Below are positions 61,350 through 64,000 of a stretch of DNA of 64,000 bases, piece after piece. Position 1 is the first letter of the stretch, and every line of letters begins with the position of its first letter. The translations under genes and the position numbers were made by a program. The DNA is taken from positions 239,019 to 303,018 of the forward strand of contig LBCK01000004.1 of NCBI GenBank assembly GCA_000980705.1, in the 5' to 3' direction. The stretch is from Ruminococcus sp. UNK.MGS-30. GTDB taxonomy: Bacteria > Bacillota > Clostridia > Oscillospirales > Ruminococcaceae. The notes under the pieces are model-generated. The model was not told where the DNA came from. It saw only the letters and a list, made by a program, of their open reading frames with translations, and made no database searches.

Positions 61350-61517
61350 GTGGCATTTCCCAATTTACAGTCGCTCCTGCGGCAAAGCAGCTCTTCCCGG
61401 CAGTTCCTGCTTTCCCTGCCGGTGGCAGTCCAGCTGCGGCTGCACGAACGAAACAAATTTATCCACACCCAGGAGCAGCTGCGGCAGCACGCAGCATTTC
61501 TGCTGCACACGCTCTAA
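61350..61517 (+). CDS. putative small hypothetical protein
   Basis: A 55-residue frame starts at GTG, 6 nt after GAGGTG: AFPNLQSLLRQSSSSRQFLLSLPVAVQLRLHERN, then HTQEQLRQHAAFLLHTL. The SSSSRQFLLSLP..VQ...I.T.EQLR pattern recalls short clostridial proteins of unknown role that contain FxSLPxxVQ. A terminator follows at 61535. Real coding is likely but not certain. Confidence 0.5.
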   Translation: MAFPNLQSLLRQSSSSRQFLLSLPVAVQLRLHERNKFIHTQEQLRQHAAFLLHTL

Positions 61518-61534
61518 AACAACACCAACTCTAC

Positions 61535-61575
61535 AAAAAACGGACACAGCTTAACCAGGAGCTGTGTCCGTTTTT
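61535..61575. terminator. bidirectional rho-independent terminator
   Basis: The stem AAAAACGGACACAGC / GCTGTGTCCGTTTTT with a 10-nt loop, between convergent genes. Confidence 0.85.
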
Positions 61576-61596
61576 CGTTCTATTTTTGCTGATATA

Positions 61597-62919
61597 TTAG
61601 GTACAGTGACGGAAATTCTTGTCGGTGCAGAGTCTTGCGGCAACCAGTCCCATGGGAAGTGCCATTACAATCAGGATTGCCTTTGTCAGCCAGAGCGCAC
61701 CATCTTCAATGTTGTTCAAACCGATGTAGTAAATGCCACGATACATGAACAGTCCGGGAACCATGATAACGATTGCCGGAACAGTCAGAGAAATTCTCGG
61801 ATAACCGATCTTTTTCTTGACAACGGAGGCAACACAGCCGGTGAAAAATGCACCGATAAATGCGGCAACGCCTACCGGGAAATTTGCCAGGTCGATCAGT
61901 TCCAGCCGGAGCGTATTGGAGAACATTCCGATCAAGCCGGCTGTTATTGCCATCTTTCGGGGGCTGTTGAACATCAGCGAGAATCCGTATACGCCAAAGA
62001 AACTGGTGATGATACGCAGAATGATCGTCATGCCCGTGTCAATTTCCAGTGCCGGAAAATCTGCCGGCTGAAAGCGACAGACAAGCGCTGTGACCCATCC
62101 GGTCATTGTTGCGGTCAGAATAATCAGCAGTGCATAAGTGATGCGCTCCAAACCGGAACGAATGTCCAGCTTTGCCAGGTCGATACCGCCGGTAATCAGT
62201 GGGAAACCAGGAATGACAAACAGCATTGCACAGATATAACCTGCCTGGTGTACTTCAGACACCCCAAAGATCGCCTGCGCCAGCAGGATGGTCAGCACAT
62301 AGGTCACACAGGATGCGGCAACGCTGACTGCCACATTTCCCAGCAGGGAAATTTTCTTTTGCAGCATCAGCTTACGCACAAAGTTGCCCATGCCTGCGCC
62401 AAAGAAAGCACAGATCATTTCCATGGGGCCGCCGCCCAGCAGAAATGTAAATGCACAGCAGGCAATTGCCGCTGCAAGTCCCAGATTCCATGCCTTATAG
62501 TTCGCCGGTTTTTTCTGGATCTCATCCAGCACCAGGTGAATCTGCTTGACGGAAAAATGCGCTGCCTTTTCCGGGAACTCTCGCATGAACTGTTCCAGTT
62601 CTGTCAGTTTATCCGTATTTACGCCTGTGGTGGGCAGCGAGATCGAATGAGTATATGTTCCGTTCTCCTCATAGCAGGTATACTCAATGGACAGCAGACC
62701 GATATCTGCGGTACACGAGATTCCCAGTGTCCGGGCAACCTCATTCATCGAATTGCGGACACGCCATGCCCCTGTTCCGACAGACAGCATCATCAGTCCC
62801 ACACGACCCACCAGCGTCGCCTTTTCTTTTAAGGTCGCCTCGGTTGATGGCACACTGTCATCGTCCTTGACAATGTGTTTCCAGTGAATCGTCATATGCT
62901 GTTTGTTGATACTCCCCAT
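61597..62919 (-). CDS. threonine/serine exporter family protein (ThrE)
   Basis: A 440-residue membrane protein joining the two ThrE domains. A soluble N-terminal domain (about 30-150; MLSVGTGAWRVRNSMNEVARTLG, the DUF1212 hallmark) is followed by about ten hydrophobic helices, with the C-terminal ThrE_2 part carrying FFGVYGFSLMFNSP and a VPAIVIMVPGLFMYRG segment typical of the family. Threonine or serine export is the known function of ThrE; small dicarboxylates are exported by relatives. ATG 62919 is chosen because AGGAGG lies 10 nt upstream; an ATG at 62928 is only 1 nt from it. Confidence 0.88.
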   Translation of the reverse strand: MGSINKQHMTIHWKHIVKDDDSVPSTEATLKEKATLVGRVGLMMLSVGTGAWRVRNSMNEVARTLGISCTADIGLLSIEYTCYEENGTYTHSISLPTTGVNTDKLTELEQFMREFPEKAAHFSVKQIHLVLDEIQKKPANYKAWNLGLAAAIACCAFTFLLGGGPMEMICAFFGAGMGNFVRKLMLQKKISLLGNVAVSVAASCVTYVLTILLAQAIFGVSEVHQAGYICAMLFVIPGFPLITGGIDLAKLDIRSGLERITYALLIILTATMTGWVTALVCRFQPADFPALEIDTGMTIILRIITSFFGVYGFSLMFNSPRKMAITAGLIGMFSNTLRLELIDLANFPVGVAAFIGAFFTGCVASVVKKKIGYPRISLTVPAIVIMVPGLFMYRGIYYIGLNNIEDGALWLTKAILIVMALPMGLVAARLCTDKNFRHCT

Positions 62920-62980
62920 GTGTTTCATTCCTCCTATTCTTTTCAGACAGTTCCAAAACCTTTCTCGAAAACCGTCCATG

Positions 62981-63016
62981 AAAACAGCCGCCCCTGCGTC
63001 CGTCGGGCGGCTGTTT
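62981..63016 (-). promoter_or_regulatory. strong hairpin in the thrE leader (possible attenuator)
   Basis: The stem AACAGCCGCCC / GGGCGGCTGTT, then TTTTCATGG on the minus strand, lies within the leader, between the promoter at 63041 and the gene start. Confidence 0.5.
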
Positions 63017-63040
63017 GACATCACATAGAATACCTTACTT

Positions 63041-63069
63041 ATTATAGTGGACTGATTTGGATGTGTCAA
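63041..63069 (-). promoter_or_regulatory. promoter of the thrE gene
   Basis: On the minus strand TTGACA (63064-63069), 17 bp, TATAAT (63041-63046), a consensus sigma-A promoter. Confidence 0.85.
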
Positions 63070-63405
63070 GCTTTATTTCGTGAACAGGTAAAAGATTACG
63101 CCGAATTTTTTGCACTGTTTCTGTTGGGGTTTGTGCATTTTTTGAGTGATGGTGGGTTTGGGAAACACGTGATGTGTGTTTGCACTTTACACGATCTGAA
63201 AAAGGTGTCCCCCTGCTGTTGATTTCACCTGTTAAGAAAATTTACGCTTATTTTGAGAAAATAGATTGCATTTGTTTGAAAAGTAGGGTATAATGTAGAT
63301 ATATGGCAGCAAGTATATATGACCAGTACAGTTCATATATTTACTCTTGTTTTTGTTTTGATTATACTATTCAAGTCTTTGAATACGTTTTTAGGAGATA
63401 CTATT
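63070..63405. other. AT-rich intergenic region upstream of the Mrr-like fragment
   Basis: A plus-strand promoter TTGCAT (63266-63271), 17 bp, TATAAT (63289-63294) leads to the Mrr-like frame. The base composition falls sharply to AT-rich from about 63070 on. Nothing else was recognised. Confidence 0.5.
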
Positions 63406-63816
63406 ATGAGAAACAACATTGAGTTGAACAAAGAAGAATACAACGCACTACTCGAGCAGTTTTACACTTATTTTGAGGATGGATACAAGTTTGAGGAATT
63501 CCTAAAAATCTACTTAGAAAAGATAGGACTGGAAGAGGTGTATGTTACAAAAAGGTCAGGAGACGGTGGCATTGATTTGACCGCTATCAGAAAAGGAATT
63601 GGTGGATTATCCAACGCCGTTGATGAGCCGGTCTATGTCCAGGCAAAACGATATGCTCCGTCAATTACAGCATTGGCATCTGGATGGATCCCTCATTTTT
63701 ATTTTCCTCACTTCCCAGATCTTTATAAACTGTTCAAAATTCAAGTTAAATATACATATATACTTTGCAATTTACTAAAACATTTTTTTGAATACAATAA
63801 AGCAACTATGTTATAG
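63406..63816 (+). pseudogene. Mrr-like restriction endonuclease fragment
   Basis: The 136-residue frame starts MRNNIELNKEEYN, 8 nt after GGAG. Residues about 20-90 match the Mrr-type PD-(D/E)xK nuclease core: a helix FEEFLKIYLEKIGLEEVYVT, then SGDGGIDLTA and VYVQAKRY, the metal and catalytic strands. After QAKRY the expected continuation (interaction with DNA and REFxG) is missing and replaced by an aromatic-rich tail without family features, so the gene appears truncated or disrupted. The strong AT bias compared with the left side suggests horizontal origin. Confidence 0.6.
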
Positions 63817-63982
63817 CAGCATTTGCTTTATAAATTCTATATATTGCTATAGTTATTCGAACTTGTTAATTAGTGGTATTAGTGCAATTCACCAATACTA
63901 GGGAAACACTGATTAAATCTTCCCATTACGCAGCAAATATGGTATAATAGAAAAAAGACAAAAAAGCAGGAGGAAAAGACAA
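63817..63982. other. AT-rich stretch with a possible insertion-sequence edge
   Basis: The sequence GGGAAACACTGATTAAATC (63901-63919) looks like a transposon terminal repeat. A TATAAT at about 63943-63948 and AGGAGG before 63983 would express the next gene. Only one end is inside the window. Confidence 0.35.
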
Positions 63983-64000
63983 ATGAGCCAGATGACATTC
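63983..64000 (+). CDS. start of an unidentified gene (cut by window edge)
   Basis: ATG at 63983 follows AGGAGGAAAAGACAA; only MSQMTF is visible. The start is like that of some IS5-type transposases of clostridia, which with the repeat at 63901 would make this an insertion sequence. Six residues cannot settle it. Confidence 0.4.

Noticed and set aside
61564..62832. Open frame of 422 codons opposite the ThrE exporter
   Set aside because: Antisense shadow rich in Cys, His and Gln; the minus strand encodes a clear ThrE protein.
1..64000. CRISPR arrays, rRNA and tRNA genes
   Set aside because: No regularly spaced repeats and no tRNA- or rRNA-like sequences were found on reading either strand.

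Overview
The window reads as a chromosomal segment of an anaerobic, low-redox gut Firmicute of the Ruminococcus type (Oscillospiraceae). The main reasons are a dockerin-bearing secreted protein (50282-52927), a complete-looking anaerobic (cbi-type) cobalamin route, AAGGAGG-type ribosome binding sites, and many small gut-clostridial families. The fairly high G+C together with a dockerin would suit a Ruminococcus champanellensis-like species; that is inference, not something the sequence proves.

Layout. 1-11600: housekeeping genes (bifunctional (p)ppGpp synthetase/hydrolase, RecJ-type exonuclease, hotdog thioesterase, nitrilase-family amidohydrolase, a D,D-carboxypeptidase-like protein that has lost its SxxK residues, a phosphoesterase, a CmpB-like membrane protein, a GntR regulator, shikimate kinase). 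11620-23030: a minus-strand operon behind a cobalamin riboswitch and terminator, carrying cobC-hemA-hemC-hemB-hemL-cbiM(N)-cbiQ-cbiO-cobA/hemD-sirC/cbiK-DUF4250. It runs from glutamyl-tRNA to cobalt-sirohydrochlorin and includes cobalt uptake. 23035-36670: a second minus-strand operon with its own promoter and no riboswitch (cbiA-cobU-cobS-cobU-like-cbiB-cobD-cbiP-cbiD-cbiET-cbiL-cbiF-cbiG-cbiH-cbiJ-cbiC) that completes the corrin ring and most of the nucleotide loop. No cobT and no adenosyltransferase were seen. 36743-39536: MATE exporter, AraC regulator and a 243-bp MITE-like element. 39549-47830: an ABC exporter, SbcCD and 1-phosphofructokinase.

47930-61600 is the most interesting part. 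It holds a flavin-based extracytoplasmic electron-transfer module: ApbE flavin transferase, NusG-II protein and Gx transporter; a dockerin protein with two flavinylation-like DAVTxAT motifs; a protein with four FMN-binding domains; a one-domain FMN-binding protein; and a membrane polyferredoxin. Beside it lie a DUF6110 plus P1B-type ATPase pair resembling ferrosome (fez) genes, a CsoR regulator, and a CPC-type metal ATPase that has lost its N-terminal third. Three promoters of the flavin module and the promoter of the ABC exporter carry the same palindrome, RTTAG-N6-CTAAY. It resembles DtxR/IdeR-family (iron or manganese) operators and suggests one metal-responsive regulon.

61597-64000: a ThrE-type exporter, an AT-rich fragment of an Mrr-like restriction endonuclease, and the first codons of a further gene, possibly of an insertion sequence.
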